A stretch of 64,000 nt of DNA. It comes from Przewalskia tangutica. Its lineage: Eukaryota > Streptophyta > Magnoliopsida > Solanales > Solanaceae. How positions within the stretch are numbered: the first letter of the stretch is position 1; each line of letters begins with the position of its first letter. The stretch is taken from NCBI GenBank assembly GCA_029844215.1, contig CM056718.1, forward strand, positions 88,276,764 to 88,340,763. The letters are read 5' to 3'. Under the pieces are notes generated by a model. It did not search any database. It saw nothing but the letters and a program-made list of their open reading frames with translations, and was not told where the DNA came from. Below are positions 48,108-58,999 of the stretch, piece by piece. The position numbers and the translations under genes are program-made.

Positions 48108-48991
48108 TGTTGGAAATATAAAGGCAAAAAACGAGAACTATTACAAGAATTAGGAAAAATGAAGAACAAACGATTACAACGAAAGAAATAACCATAAAAA
48201 ACAACTGAAAACTGAACCAAAACTTGATCTGAATTGTTGTTGAGTCGAGTGATGACACTCTGTCTTTAAGACAAGATTGCCCCGTATATATCCTTTTATG
48301 TTTTTAGACAATTGTCTCCTAAAATAAAACAACTACTAACACAATTGATGAAAGGAAACTCAAGTGTTTATCTTGAAGAACTTTGAGTATTGAAAGAATG
48401 CTAGAGAGAAATAAGTTTTTCTAAAAATTGCAAGTACAATTATTTAACAATTGAGCCAAATGCCTCAATATATAGTGTAAGAATTTATCTCTTCAAGTGT
48501 CAAGTAATGATATTGAATCACACATGTAATGACATCTATTTATCAGTCAAATAATGACTGAATAATGTTGGAATGAATGACATTGAGAGCAACCCAAACG
48601 TCTCCAAAATTAAATTTTCATTTCAGACTTTCTGCCTGAGTAGCGCCGCGGCTCCAGTGAGTTAGCACCGAATTAGCGTCGTAGATCGCCTCGGAAGCGC
48701 CGCAGACCTTCTCGGCTCCGGGACCCTTTCCGACCCGTTCCATCTTTACACTATGCACATTTCTTCCTTCATTTACCAACGTGAAACACTCATCATTTGG
48801 CTAACAACCGTCCATAATTCTATGTCTCAAATATTATACTTACGTACCAATATCTTTCACTAATGAAATTTATGATTTTTAGTACAATGTATGCACGTGT
48901 GTAGAAATAACAATTCCAACGTGCGAAACCTCAATTATTCGAGTAATAAATAATGAGATAAACTTTATTTGAAATTGATAAATTTCCAACA
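48108..48991 (-). mobile_element. Solo LTR, copia-like, just upstream of the host gene
   Basis: The 884-bp segment starts TGTTGGAAAT and ends ATTTCCAACA, perfect 10-bp inverted ends of the kind common in copia LTRs. GAGTT (48103-48107) and AAGTT (48992-48996) would be a target duplication with one mismatch. No primer binding site or coding sequence adjoins it. On the minus strand it has a TATA-like CTATATATT (around 48470) and a plausible transcribed leader, so I place it on the minus strand. Confidence 0.72.
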
Positions 48992-48996
48992 AAGTT

Positions 48997-49320
48997 TACA
49001 CCCTAAAAGAATAGGGTAATCGAAGCATAGTTCCAAGTTTCAACTAAGTGATATTTTGGTTAAAATTCATACATGCATATTTAAAAAAGAAAAAGGAAAT
49101 TACACGTGTCACATGACATGTCAGTTGTGGGAACACCAAACAAGCTCCTGTAATTTTCAGACAATAGTACCTCCATCCCTTTAACCATCACAAAAAAATC
49201 ATCATAGGAAAAGCCCCACCCACCACTGGACCCACTTATCAGTGTCAACTCAACCCGAACCGGAACACTCCGGGTTGACTGCGAAATCTGACACGTGTTG
49301 CTTCCCTATTGCAAGATTTA
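48997..49320 (+). promoter_or_regulatory. Probable promoter of the TFIIS-N gene
   Basis: Two identical ACACGTGT palindromes with a G-box core lie at 49102-49109 and 49291-49298. AACCCG...CGGGTT forms an imperfect inverted repeat near 49252-49276, next to a W-box-like GGTTGAC. No convincing TATA box is seen. A purine-rich leader with telo-box-like TAGGGTTT (49469-49476, 49483-49490) follows, as often found in housekeeping plant genes. The transcription start is not fixed by the sequence. Confidence 0.5.
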
Positions 49321-49508
49321 GTTGAGCGAAACCAGCTAAGAAATCGAAAGCAAGAGAGAAAATTGGAAGAAAAAGAAAAAGTAGGGTTTTGTTGTGGAAA
49401 TACAGAGACGAGAGAAGAGAAACAGTGATAATTCAAAGAAGATAAGGGAATTTTTGCGGCTATGCTTTTAGGGTTTCACAGTTAGGGTTTTCCCATTTTC
49501 TGAACAAG
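49320..49508 (+). other. Leader exon 1 (5' end approximate)
   Basis: A purine-rich, non-coding leader ends AACAAG|GTAAAG, a good donor at 49509. It holds a 7-codon upstream ORF at 49462-49485 (ATG CTT TTA ... TAG). The 5' end is a guess from the change to purine-rich sequence. Confidence 0.5.
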
Positions 49509-49747
49509 GTAAAGTTCATTACTTGGGAATTTAAGTGAATCTTCTTCTTTTTACTCCATCTTCTCTTCTATAGCTTGACCTAACTTCTCTTCTTATATAT
49601 TATATATATGTTTTCTTTTGGGCTGAAATTAGTTTAGGGCTTGGGTTTCTTTCTGTTTCCCATTTGTAAACTTATTTTCCCTTCTGGACATCCCCCTGTA
49701 TATTTGTGTTCCTTTATTATTCAAATTTGCATTTTGTTTAGTTTCAG

Positions 49748-49805
49748 GTTGTCATTACTGCCATTTGTTGATACGGATTTTACAAGTTTCAGTCACGAGA
49801 GCCTG
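49748..49805 (+). other. Leader exon 2 (58 bp)
   Basis: It is preceded by a T-rich run and TTTCAG, and followed by GAGCCTG|GTAAGG. Joined to exon 3 at 54294, it keeps one frame open for 169 nt up to the stop at 54402-54404, although there is no in-frame ATG in exon 2. This unusual openness supports the splice model. Confidence 0.55.
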
Positions 49806-50450
49806 GTAAGGTTTAAGTTTTTTTTTTCCTATCGCGGCTGCCTGCATTTCTTTGTTAGTATTAAAACTAAATATTTAAATCTACACCTGGCAATTTATTC
49901 TGGAGCTTTGTGACATTTTACTGGTTATTCTATCAGTTGCACAATTCTCCATTCTGATGTATAAGGTTTTGATGTTTTGGAATGATAGTATAATACACAT
50001 ACCGGTTTAGTGATCCCCATTTGCCGCCCCAGCTCTGCTTTTCTCTTTCTATCCTCAAATCACTTTTTTTGTATTTCTTTCTTTTTTATATCTTTTGGTT
50101 CGTGACGAGGTAACAGGAAAGTTTTGCTTGTGAATTATTACTAAGTAGGCAATATACTATAGGAAGTGCAAGAGACTTTTTGGTGTACCGCTTGCATACA
50201 GTTGATTTCCCATAATCAATAATATTAAAAAACCGATACGAAGAGAAAGAGGTGGATGCAATTTTACTTTTCTGGAGGCATGCAATTACATGCTTACTAT
50301 TAGCACTGGCCATAGACTGATTGTTTTCTTAAGAGCTGTTCTGAATGCCATGATTCGGGTCACATGAATAGAGAAAAACTAAACCTGCTCATGTTTTTGT
50401 GTTTCACATAATCTCTGGATAAGAAGCTTTGGACCCATGTCACATGCATT

Positions 50451-51399
50451 CATAAAATCCTATCAACAATACCCAATGTGAGGGTGGGGTGTACGCATAC
50501 CTTACCCCTACCTTGGGTAAGATAGAGAGACTATCTCCCATAAGACCATCCTCTCGAGAAAAGCGTTTTCAAAACAGGTTCTAAAAATACAAGAGTAAAA
50601 ATCGACAACAAAACAGTTGAGATAACCAAAGTAAAAAGGAAGAACAACAGTAGTAAAATTGAGGGATACGATAATACTAGCACAACAGTAGTGAGACTGA
50701 TAAGGGAGAGGGGAAGCAACTAAAGTGTTCTAAACTAGCGCCAAGCACACTCACAAAAATGAGAGACACCGCTCAACTACCTACTAACCTTCTACCCTAA
50801 TCCTCGACTCCACGCTCTCTTATCTAGTTCCTGTCCTCGGTGAGATGAAGATGTGTCATGTCCTGTCTAATTACCTCTCCCCAATTCTTTCTCGGCCTAC
50901 CTCTACCTCTCCTCAAATTTATCACTGCCAATCTCTCGACCTCCTCACTAGGGCATCTGTGCTCCTCCTCTTCACATGCCCGAACCATCTCAGTCTCGCT
51001 TCCCACATTTTGTCCACCCAAAAGCCATTCTCACCTTGTCCCAAATATCCTCGTTCCTAATCTTATCTCTTCTAGTATGTCCACACATCCATCTAAGCAT
51101 CCTCATTTCCGCTACCTCATCTTCCTAACGTGTGAGTTCTTGACTGACCAACACTCTGCCCCATTCAACATAGTTGGCCTAACAACCGTTCTATAGAACT
51201 TACCTTTAAGTTTCGGTTCCAATTTCTTATCACATAGAACACCGGATGCGAGCCTCCATTTTATCCACCCCGCTCCAATACGTTAGGTGACATCATTGTC
51301 GGTCTCCCAATTTCCTTGGATTATGGACCCAGTTTACTTGAAGCTACCTCTCTTGGGAATAACCCGTGCATCAACCTTCACTTCCATAAAATCCTATCA
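50451..51399 (-). mobile_element. 5'-truncated LINE with 15-bp target duplications
   Basis: The perfect 15-mer CATAAAATCCTATCA flanks the insert at 50451-50465 and 51385-51399. On the minus strand the body encodes, with shifts, the end of a plant LINE reverse-transcriptase ORF: blocks like ECWSVKNSHV, RMLRWMCGHTRRDKIRNEDI and GRGRPRKNWGEVIRQDM. Only the last part of ORF2 and the 3' UTR remain, as usual for target-primed insertions that stop early. It lies antisense in the leader intron. Confidence 0.9.
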
Positions 51400-51839
51400 G
51401 AAACAAAAGGTCTAAACAGATCTGGAAAGGCTCGAATCTGATATAAATACTTATGGAAAGTTCTTTGTTAGACCATACATCAAATGAATGATGAAATGCA
51501 CTGAAGTTAGTGTTGTAGATCTCCCTTCATATAAAAAGAAGAAGAAGATAATTCTGTAGATCTCTCCGTGTGGTTGGGATAACCTAGGTTCTCACTGTAC
51601 GGCATCTTGTAAGCATTGTTGGGTCAAATTCTTTCATGCTATTAGTTGTTAGAGTTTCACTTGTACATAGTGTGATTTATATAATGTCAATTGATATATT
51701 GGTTATTGCAAACTTTGTCACTTGAAATGAATGTTCTCCATCTTTATTGATCATCTGTATATGTCTTTCTTCTTTGGCATTTGCTTGGCAGTATTTATTT
51801 ACTGATAAGTAGCTTGGAGGTAGTGTAAAAATCAGTATT

Positions 51840-52735
51840 GCTAAAGGCTTATTTGAGCACGCTTAAACCCTGAAGTTCACATAAATCTTGGTTGTGCACT
51901 TCCCCTTGCTTAAGCAACGCTTTAGTTTAGGTGCTAAGGTGTTAAGGCATGCGCCTCATCACCGATTGGTTCGGCCTCTTTAGAGGCAGCACTAGACAAT
52001 AAATATAGTCAAAACTGATAAATTAATTGTTAAAAAAACGTTATGAATGAACTTTTAGTGATTAATGATTAGTAATTTAAATTTTCATATAAGAAACTAG
52101 TTCAAAAAATATAACTACATTGCTTCATATAAATCAGAAAAATTTAAAATGGTTGTAAAACTTAACTGACATGATTTTTTTTATAAGAGGTTAAAAGTTT
52201 TATTGGTAAGTACCACTGTAAAAGTACTGGGAGTTCTCCTTCTATAATTTGAAGGGGTACGTAATATCAGACAGTAAACTATTTCCTCTTACACCAGAAG
52301 AAAAGATTCTTAAGGCATTTAGATTTTATAGAGGGCATATGTTCTTTCTTTCTACACAAGAGTCTACTATTCCTCTCAAGCCAAATACTCCAAAATATGC
52401 AGGTGGGAACTGCTTCTCAAAGCTGCCCGCAATTCTTTGTAGTGATCTGCCCGTTCCAGCTCTTTAAAGGTTGCTGAATGTTCCCAGGCATCATCCACTG
52501 TACCCCAAAAATGTTTATGAACATTGACCATAACTGCCATGACTTATACTTGATAGATTTCCTTTAGTACAGTTATCTATTCTCCATAGTTAATTTGTGT
52601 TTATAGTTATTTATCGTTGCGCTAAATATACATTTGTTATGTTTTTTCTTCACTAAATCTATTTCCATTGAAGCACACGCTGTATTTAAGCTTTGTGCTT
52701 AAAGCCTCAACAGACTATGGCGCTTTTATGCTTTT
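51840..52735. mobile_element. Possible non-autonomous DNA element (degenerate inverted ends)
   Basis: GGCTTATTTGAGCACGCTTAAA near 51845-51870 is similar to the reverse complement of the sequence near 52685-52712 (TTTAAGCTTTGTGCTTAAAG then CC). The interior is AT-rich without a credible gene; the 72-codon frame at 52249-52467 has no recognised homology. No clear target duplication. Confidence 0.3.
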
Positions 52736-52880
52736 GACTACTGGTAAAAGTATGAAATACGAATAGGATAACTCCTAGATATTGAAGTTGTGCTGTAAGT
52801 CCATCAGATTTTCTACATCAGTTACCTCTTCCATTCGCGGTGAAAACTTGAGCGCTAGTTTTATCATCTCCACGACCGCC

Positions 52881-52895
52881 GGGGGGGGGGGGGGG
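52881..52895. repeat. Run of 15 G
   Basis: An uninterrupted G15 follows CGACCGCC in otherwise AT-rich intron sequence. The length is likely polymorphic or imprecisely called. Confidence 0.8.
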
Positions 52896-53619
52896 TCAGT
52901 TTTCCCAGTTCAATATGACACAGTTTCAATTCATCTTCCAATGCTTCACAATAACAGGCATGCAGTCTCAACTATTCTCTTTAAAGGTAAGTGTTATTTT
53001 GATTCCATATCTACAAATACTTCTGTAAAAGTGTAGAGATTATGAGGTTTAGCGCGGAATTGGTGAATATGATGCTCATCGTGGATGCAAAGGTTGCATG
53101 ATGAATGAGAAGTTTATTCACCTTTTTTTCTTTTTCACCCATTAGTTCTTGGGTTTGAATGAATTCGAGTCTAGTAAGATTTGTTATGTGCAAATAGTAT
53201 GCTCTTCTTGATTTGGGTGCACGAGGAATGAGGAGATTAATTCACCTTCGTGCACCCATTAGGTAATGATTCTCGAACGTCTTTGCCTCTAGCCCAATTT
53301 CTGTCTGCAACAAAAGTATGTAGTTCAGAAGAATTTTTAGGGACCACTTTTGGTTGCATAGTATTTTAGTCTATATCAATTTTTCCTAATATTTCCCTAT
53401 TTGAATACCTAACAATTCAACGGAATTTAGTGGAATCTCCGCTTCTTTTAGATTATGGACATGTCACTACAAAAAGAAGTTTCTAGAATTGTAGAAAGAT
53501 ATGAAAATAAAAAGATAGAAGAAAGCCTTCCTTTTACTTAACACTGACCTGTTTGGAAACAAAATAGAGAGAGCCTTCCTGTTACTGTATATTTGCCTGA
53601 TCTGTATTACAGGCTAAAA

Positions 53620-53830
53620 AGAAGAGCTTGAAGGGGAGCCCCCAGGGCTTTGTTAAACAGTAAATTATCTACTGTGCTGGACGTCACGAGTTTGAACCCT
53701 ACCGAGGACTAAACCCTTGTATTTAAGTGGAAGGAAGGTGGAGGAGCAGGCCTATACTCCCCGAGTTTCACACCTGTGCGCCAACTTTGGTTGAGCCAGC
53801 TAACTGATGGGGAATTTCTTTTTATTTAAA
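53620..53830 (+). mobile_element. SINE-like segment in the leader intron
   Basis: CACGAGTTTGAACCCTACCG resembles the tRNA-type box B (GGTTCGAANCC) of plant SINEs. It sits about 80 bases after a possible start and is followed by a unique body and a T/A-rich end. No clear box A or duplication was found, so this is tentative. Confidence 0.3.
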
Positions 53831-54329
53831 AGTAGAGACATACTTGGTTTAATTGAAAAAGCATGGGCTTTTTCTTTCTTCCTTTTTTGTGCTGATGCTT
53901 GAATGGCTGATATTGTGGTAGATAAGTCTCAAATTCGACAGTTAATATTTTGCGAAGAATGATAATCAGTGGGAAGAAAATGAACAGTATTTGTGTGTCC
54001 TGTATTTACAACACTGTTAAATCTTTTTGGTGATGTAGGAGCACTTTAACCATAATGTAGTGTTGCCACCATTTAGGTCAATTTGGGCTTTCTATTTTGC
54101 TTGCTTTGTAATAAAGGACTAAAAATAAAATGACATGTAGGTCAAATCAATAATTTTTTGTGCTGACGATATTATTTATTATAAAGTATAAACAATATTG
54201 GTATAGTAGGGTTTTCATTTATAATCAGAAAGCTTCATCTCTTATTATTTACTGATTTATATTTTGGTTGGGTCATTTTTTAATCTTCTGCAGGGGGAAT
54301 CTTGCTGGAAATTCCTCTGCATTAGCCTT

Positions 54330-54404
54330 ATGTTTTCCAGATATGAAGGACAATTTTGTATCATGCTACCAGAATCACTTTGCTTCTTGGTTGTGAGCCA
54401 ATAA
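54330..54404 (+). CDS. 24-codon upstream ORF, in frame with the main ORF
   Basis: ATG at 54330, TAA at 54402-54404, only six bases before the main start codon and in its frame. The peptide begins MFSRYEGQFCIMLPESL and ends FLVVSQ. The frame is open upstream through the splice junction to exon 2. It could control translation of the main ORF, as conserved-peptide uORFs do, or be the remnant of an N-terminal extension. Conservation in other species is untested. Confidence 0.45.
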   Translation: MFSRYEGQFCIMLPESLCFLVVSQ

Positions 54405-54410
54405 TTCATT

Positions 54411-56960
54411 ATGACACTCGAGGACTTCTTCGCCTTGACTGAGATGAGTAATGGGCTTACAGCTACTGCTAGAGTTGAGGAGCTAGTATCTATAATGCAG
54501 AAAGAAGTTTGTGTTGTCAAGAACACTGGTGAAATAACAAGGCAATGGTCTGCTGTGGCTAGTGCAATTGCTGCAACTGAGAATAGAGAGTGCCTTCAAC
54601 TATTTATCCAGCTGAATGGACTCTGCATTATTAACAGTTGGTTAAAGGATGCTCAGAAAATTTTCAGTGACAACAATGTAGAGTTGATCACTCGGTTACT
54701 GGTAGCGGTTGAAAAGCTGCATGTAGACTATGAGAAATCAGTTTCTTCTGGAATCAGGGTTACAGTGAAATGCCTCCTTGACCATGAGAACTCTAAGGTA
54801 CAAGAGAGGGCCCGAGTGCTGTTTGATATTTGGGAGAAAGAAAAAGATGACGATGCAGGTGAAAAAGCAGAGACATTAATGGGTGATGGGATGCGAGTCG
54901 TTGTGGAAGCAAATGGGCAGTCAGAACCTTCTCCTGAGAATTGCAGAGGTAAATGTGAGGAAAATGTTAATAATAATATGCTATCTTCAAGGTCTGGTGT
55001 TGGTAATTCTTCTAGGGTTGACAATACTAAGTCATCTGACCAAAATTTGGATGGGCATCAGAAGTCTTCTCCTGTTGGTGAAGATCACAAGGTAGAAGCA
55101 GAGATTGTCAGTGCAATCAATACGTGCAGTTCTGCAGGTTTAAGACATGGTGCTCTTGATAGGCAGACAGGGGTTCCTGTTTTGGAGTCTGTTAATTATT
55201 CAAACCGCACTCAAGAAGATACAAGTTCGGAAAAGACTAGTTCTTCAGATACTGATGCAGGAGATGCTGGCAGTGGATCAGATTTACAAAGAAAAACAGA
55301 TATCAATAATGAAGTGAACAAATCGCCTTCAGTCGAGGGGAAGACATTGATGGATGATAGTAGACCTACAAATTATAGCAGAAGTTCCATGGTGCTTGGT
55401 GCTAAAGACAGGAAATACAACATTGACAGATTGCATAGTTTGGAACGTCCCCGAGATTTGGTGAGGGTGGATCTCATTGCTGGGGTTGACAGGCAGATTA
55501 GCGGTGAAAGTGTAGATGATTTGGAAAATGACACTGAACCACCACAGACAGGTAGTAAAGACTCTGAAGGTGATATTGAATTAGATTATGGCATTATAGA
55601 TCCTTTGGAAGTTGCTCGACAAGTTGCACTAGAAGTGGAGAGGGAAGTTGAACAGAGTTGCAGTTCTTCTGAGAAAATACAAATTCATGAGCCTGATAGC
55701 CCTGATTCTACAAGTGCAACTGTTGAGAAGCAAGTATTAAGAGGAATGTCTGAAGCTTCAATTACAAACTCAGAAGCCGGACCCAAAAATGATAAAGTAA
55801 AGCTGGATGTTGATGCCAATGCTGAGAAGGGCCTGTGTGATTTTGATCTGAATCTAGAGGTTTGCTCAGACGATATATATCAGCTTGAAGATCCCATATC
55901 TACCTGCATATCTGTTGTTTCTGCTTCCAAGGCAGCAGCTTCCCCTGGGATGCCTATTGCTCCATTAGAATTTGAAGGGGATCTTGGATGGCAAGGATCT
56001 TCTTCAACCAGTGCATTTCGGCCAGCAATTCCTCAAAGTGCCAAGGCTGACAGCAGCAAAGAGCAACAGCAAGGGTGGCTTGATATTGATCTGAATGTAG
56101 CTGATGGTGGAAATGACAAATCTGCAGAATTTTTCCCAAAAAAATCAGAAAGAGTGGAGTTGGATCTCAACTGTGCAAGTGAGGAGGGTGAGGCACCATC
56201 AGATTGGCGGATGGAGGGAAGGCGGAATGGCCATTGGAGTCGATTTCCTTCGTCCGAGCATCTATCATCACGCAACTTTGATCTAAATGACCAACCGTCG
56301 TTTCTCAACAATTCTTCGGACCTATCCTACTTGAAGAAACCATCTCAAAATATTTGTGCGGCTGGAGGGATGAAATCTGTTGTATCCATTATGGGCATGA
56401 AGGTAGAGGTGAAGCGTGAAGATGTTCCTCTTTCCTTTACATTCGCAAATGGTAGGACAACAGAAAATACAGTTGCACGAAGCGGGAGTGTCCTAGGAAT
56501 GGGATCTCCATTTCTATATGCCCCTTCTCCTGTTTTTGGTTACAATCCAGGTCCTCCCATCCCATTCTCCTCAGCGATGTATGGACCTGGTGGCCCTATT
56601 CCTTACATGGTGGATTCCCGAGGTGCACCTCAGATTGTTGGCTCTGCTTCAGAAATACCACCAACCTTCACTCAACAACCATTCATTATAAGCATGGATG
56701 GGGCACCTGTTTCAAATGGGGTTGGCCCACCACGGAGTGGTCTGGATCTCAACACTAGCTTGATACTAAGCGGAGGAAATAGAGACCTTGGAGGTCTGAG
56801 GCAGTTTTTCACACAAGGACAGGTCAGGTCAATGGATGAACATTTGAGGACCACCAGCTCACAACCCTCAACCAGTTCACTTGTTGGTGAGAAACGGAAA
56901 GAACCGGAAGGTGGTTGGGAACGTTACCCTTTTAAACATCATCAACCACCATGGAAGTAA
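54411..56960 (+). CDS. TFIIS N-terminal (LW) domain protein with DLN motifs, SUO/AT4G24200-like
   Basis: The 849-residue reading frame is intact in a single exon. It starts MTLEDFFALTEMSNGLT, the usual start of this plant family. Residues about 50-147 form the TFIIS-N/LW helical bundle (SAIAATENRECLQLFIQL, AVEKLHVDYEKSVSSGI, KVQERARVLFDIWEK), a domain that docks to disordered TND-interacting motifs in transcription-elongation factors. A long polar, serine-rich linker follows. Residues about 388-415 (DIELDYGIIDPLEVARQV, then an EVEREVEQ run) are acidic and probably helical. DLN motifs are at 479-481, 560-562, 585-587, 624-626 and 779-781; the fourth reads DLNDQP, a DLNxxP EAR-type repression motif. 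The C-terminus KRKEPEGGWERY...PPWK is typical of the family and could add a basic nuclear signal. Likely nuclear, in transcription or RNA regulation. Unlike Arabidopsis SUO (as I recall it), no BAH domain precedes. I assign the family with confidence, the orthologue less so. Confidence 0.93.
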   Translation: MTLEDFFALTEMSNGLTATARVEELVSIMQKEVCVVKNTGEITRQWSAVASAIAATENRECLQLFIQLNGLCIINSWLKDAQKIFSDNNVELITRLLVAVEKLHVDYEKSVSSGIRVTVKCLLDHENSKVQERARVLFDIWEKEKDDDAGEKAETLMGDGMRVVVEANGQSEPSPENCRGKCEENVNNNMLSSRSGVGNSSRVDNTKSSDQNLDGHQKSSPVGEDHKVEAEIVSAINTCSSAGLRHGALDRQTGVPVLESVNYSNRTQEDTSSEKTSSSDTDAGDAGSGSDLQRKTDINNEVNKSPSVEGKTLMDDSRPTNYSRSSMVLGAKDRKYNIDRLHSLERPRDLVRVDLIAGVDRQISGESVDDLENDTEPPQTGSKDSEGDIELDYGIIDPLEVARQVALEVEREVEQSCSSSEKIQIHEPDSPDSTSATVEKQVLRGMSEASITNSEAGPKNDKVKLDVDANAEKGLCDFDLNLEVCSDDIYQLEDPISTCISVVSASKAAASPGMPIAPLEFEGDLGWQGSSSTSAFRPAIPQSAKADSSKEQQQGWLDIDLNVADGGNDKSAEFFPKKSERVELDLNCASEEGEAPSDWRMEGRRNGHWSRFPSSEHLSSRNFDLNDQPSFLNNSSDLSYLKKPSQNICAAGGMKSVVSIMGMKVEVKREDVPLSFTFANGRTTENTVARSGSVLGMGSPFLYAPSPVFGYNPGPPIPFSSAMYGPGGPIPYMVDSRGAPQIVGSASEIPPTFTQQPFIISMDGAPVSNGVGPPRSGLDLNTSLILSGGNRDLGGLRQFFTQGQVRSMDEHLRTTSSQPSTSSLVGEKRKEPEGGWERYPFKHHQPPWK

Positions 56961-57290
56961 AGCATAAAGTATCTGGTTTCCTCTGATGGGGGGATCAGTG
57001 TCTAATAGCAATAGGTAAATTCAAGCCTTATTGGTTTTGTGGGAGGGGGCATAATATAAAGCTGAATAAAGACATGATTTCTGAATGTAATATGCTTCTT
57101 GAGATGACTGGCCAAAGAAGAGTAGATGTTAGGTTTCATTGTTTAAAAAAAAATGTTGTTAAATTGTTATTCTCGTCAAGTTTCATAGGTTGTTGCTACC
57201 ACGGAGAACTTACATGTAACTGTAATCTCTCATTTACACCATAGAAATGTAGAAGAATGTCTCTTTTTCTGTATCCTCTTCTTATCAATG
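56961..57290 (+). other. 3' UTR of the TFIIS-N gene
   Basis: AT-rich sequence after the stop, with AATAAA at 57065-57070 and TGTAA-type far-upstream elements near 57085 and 57215. The exact cleavage site is not visible; the end given is an estimate. Confidence 0.5.
57065..57070 (+). terminator. Polyadenylation signal AATAAA
   Basis: Canonical hexamer 105 bp after the stop codon. Confidence 0.55.
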
Positions 57291-57719
57291 CTCCAGATTA
57301 TAATTGAAACCAAAATACCATAGGTGCCTCAATGACAAAGAAGGAACTAACTGAACAACTTTGCACCCAATTTTCTTTCCCTGGATTAGGGAGGTACTGA
57401 AATGATAAGAGAGCGGGGACTTTTTAACCAAAAATATTTGCCAAGACAAGTCAAATTATTTATTTTTCTAGACTAATGTGGTGTTTGGCCAAACTTCTGG
57501 AAGTGTTTCTGTTTCTCAGAAACACTTCTTTGGCCAAACACCCTCTTTCCAGAAGTAAAAACATTTTTTTCAGAAGTCAAAAAGTGTTTCTAGATGGGAA
57601 GAGAAACAGAAACACCAATTTGGTGCTTTTGGAGAAGCCTTTTTTGCTCATTCATTGAATTTTTTTTTGGACCATTTACCATTTTCTTTTCACAAAATTC
57701 CTTTTAATCTCATATATAT

Positions 57720-58364
57720 TCCCCATATAAAATAGAAATTTGAGAATAGGGATAGGGTGGGGTAGGGGTAGGGGTAGGGGGGTAAGAAAAAAATTCATAT
57801 TTTTTTATAAAAATAAAAAAATATGAAATAGAAATTTGAGGATGGGTAGGGCAATGGGGTGGGGTGGGCGAATTTTTTTATAAGAGTAACAAAAAATATG
57901 AAATAGAAATTTGAGGATGGGTAGGGCAATCGGGTGGGGGTAGGGGGTAGGGCGGGGTTAAGAAAAAATTCATATTTTTTAATAATTTTTTTTTATAAAA
58001 GTAACAAAATATGAAATAGAAATTTGAGGATGAGTAGGGCAATGAGGTGGGGTGGAGGGTAGGGGGTAAGAAAAAAATTCATATTTTTTAATAATTTTTT
58101 TTTTATAAAAGTAACAAAAAATATGAAATAGAAATTTGAGGATGGGGTAGGGCATTGGGGTGGGGGTGGGGATGAGGTAGGCGGGTCAGAAGAAAAATTT
58201 CATATTTTCAATCATTTTTATAAAAGTAACAAAAATATGAAATAGAAATTTAAGGATGGGTAGGCAATGGGGTGGGAGGGTAGGAGTAGCGGGGGTGTAA
58301 GGGAAGAAAAATTCATATTTTTATAAAAGTAAAAAAAAACATGACATAGAAATTCAAGGATAGG
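57720..58364. repeat. About 70-120 bp minisatellite with alternating G-rich and AT-rich halves
   Basis: About six units, each with GAAATAGAAATTTGAGGATG, a G-rich GGTAGGGCAATGGGGTGGGG half and an AT-rich half with TTCATATTTTTTAATAATTT. Unit length varies because of slippage in T and G runs. Confidence 0.85.
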
Positions 58365-58999
58365 GTGGGTGTCACGACCCGAACCCCGGACCTGCGACTG
58401 GTGCCCTACCTGGGCACCCTTCTACACATTCATTCCAAGTAACCCGCAGAAGATAAATATATTCATCATCATTTTTTTTAAACAAGCAAAGGAAAAGCTG
58501 ACAAGGCCGCCAATATATATATATAAGCCAAAACGAAACTATATTGTACATGAGTTCAATCCCACATATGAATACAGACCTCTAAAAGTTTGAACAATAT
58601 ACTATGACGGGACAAGGCCCCGCCGTACCCATAAATGTACAAAAAACCTGTACTGAAAGATCATTACCAAAAAGATAAACTCTAGAACAATGGAGCTATC
58701 CCAAAACTCTGAGCAAGGATCCTACACTTGCAGATCACCAAATTGCGTACCTAAACCTGCGGCATGAACGCAGCCCCCCCGGAGAAAGGGGGTCAGTACG
58801 GAACATGTACCAAGTATGTGAAACAATAAGTACTGAAAATGAGATTATAACAAGCCAAACAGATAACAAGAGACAATTATAATAATCAAATTCCAGTGCA
58901 CTGTGCCTTTTCAAGATATGAAATCCATGTCAAAATTATGGACGCATGTCCATATAAACAAATACTGTCATGGGAGTTGAACTCGAACATTATACACAA

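Larger units (their letters stand above)
49806..54293 (+). other. Long leader intron (about 4.5 kb)
   Basis: The donor GTAAGG is at 49806; the acceptor is a T-rich run ending CTGCAG at 54293. It contains a LINE fragment (50451-51399), a possible non-autonomous DNA element (51840-52735), a G15 run (52881-52895) and a SINE-like segment (53620-53830). I recognise nothing else in the rest. Confidence 0.55.

Noticed and set aside
52249..52467. 72-codon open frame in the intron
   Set aside because: No recognised homology and no splice or start context; it lies in a suspected DNA-element remnant.
53690..53705. tRNA-like box B in the leader intron as a tRNA gene
   Set aside because: No cloverleaf or box A partner is visible; at most it is a SINE-like remnant.
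54257..54526. Minus-strand and alternative-frame ORFs overlapping the TFIIS-N coding exon
   Set aside because: They are shadows of the 849-codon frame, which has clear family homology.
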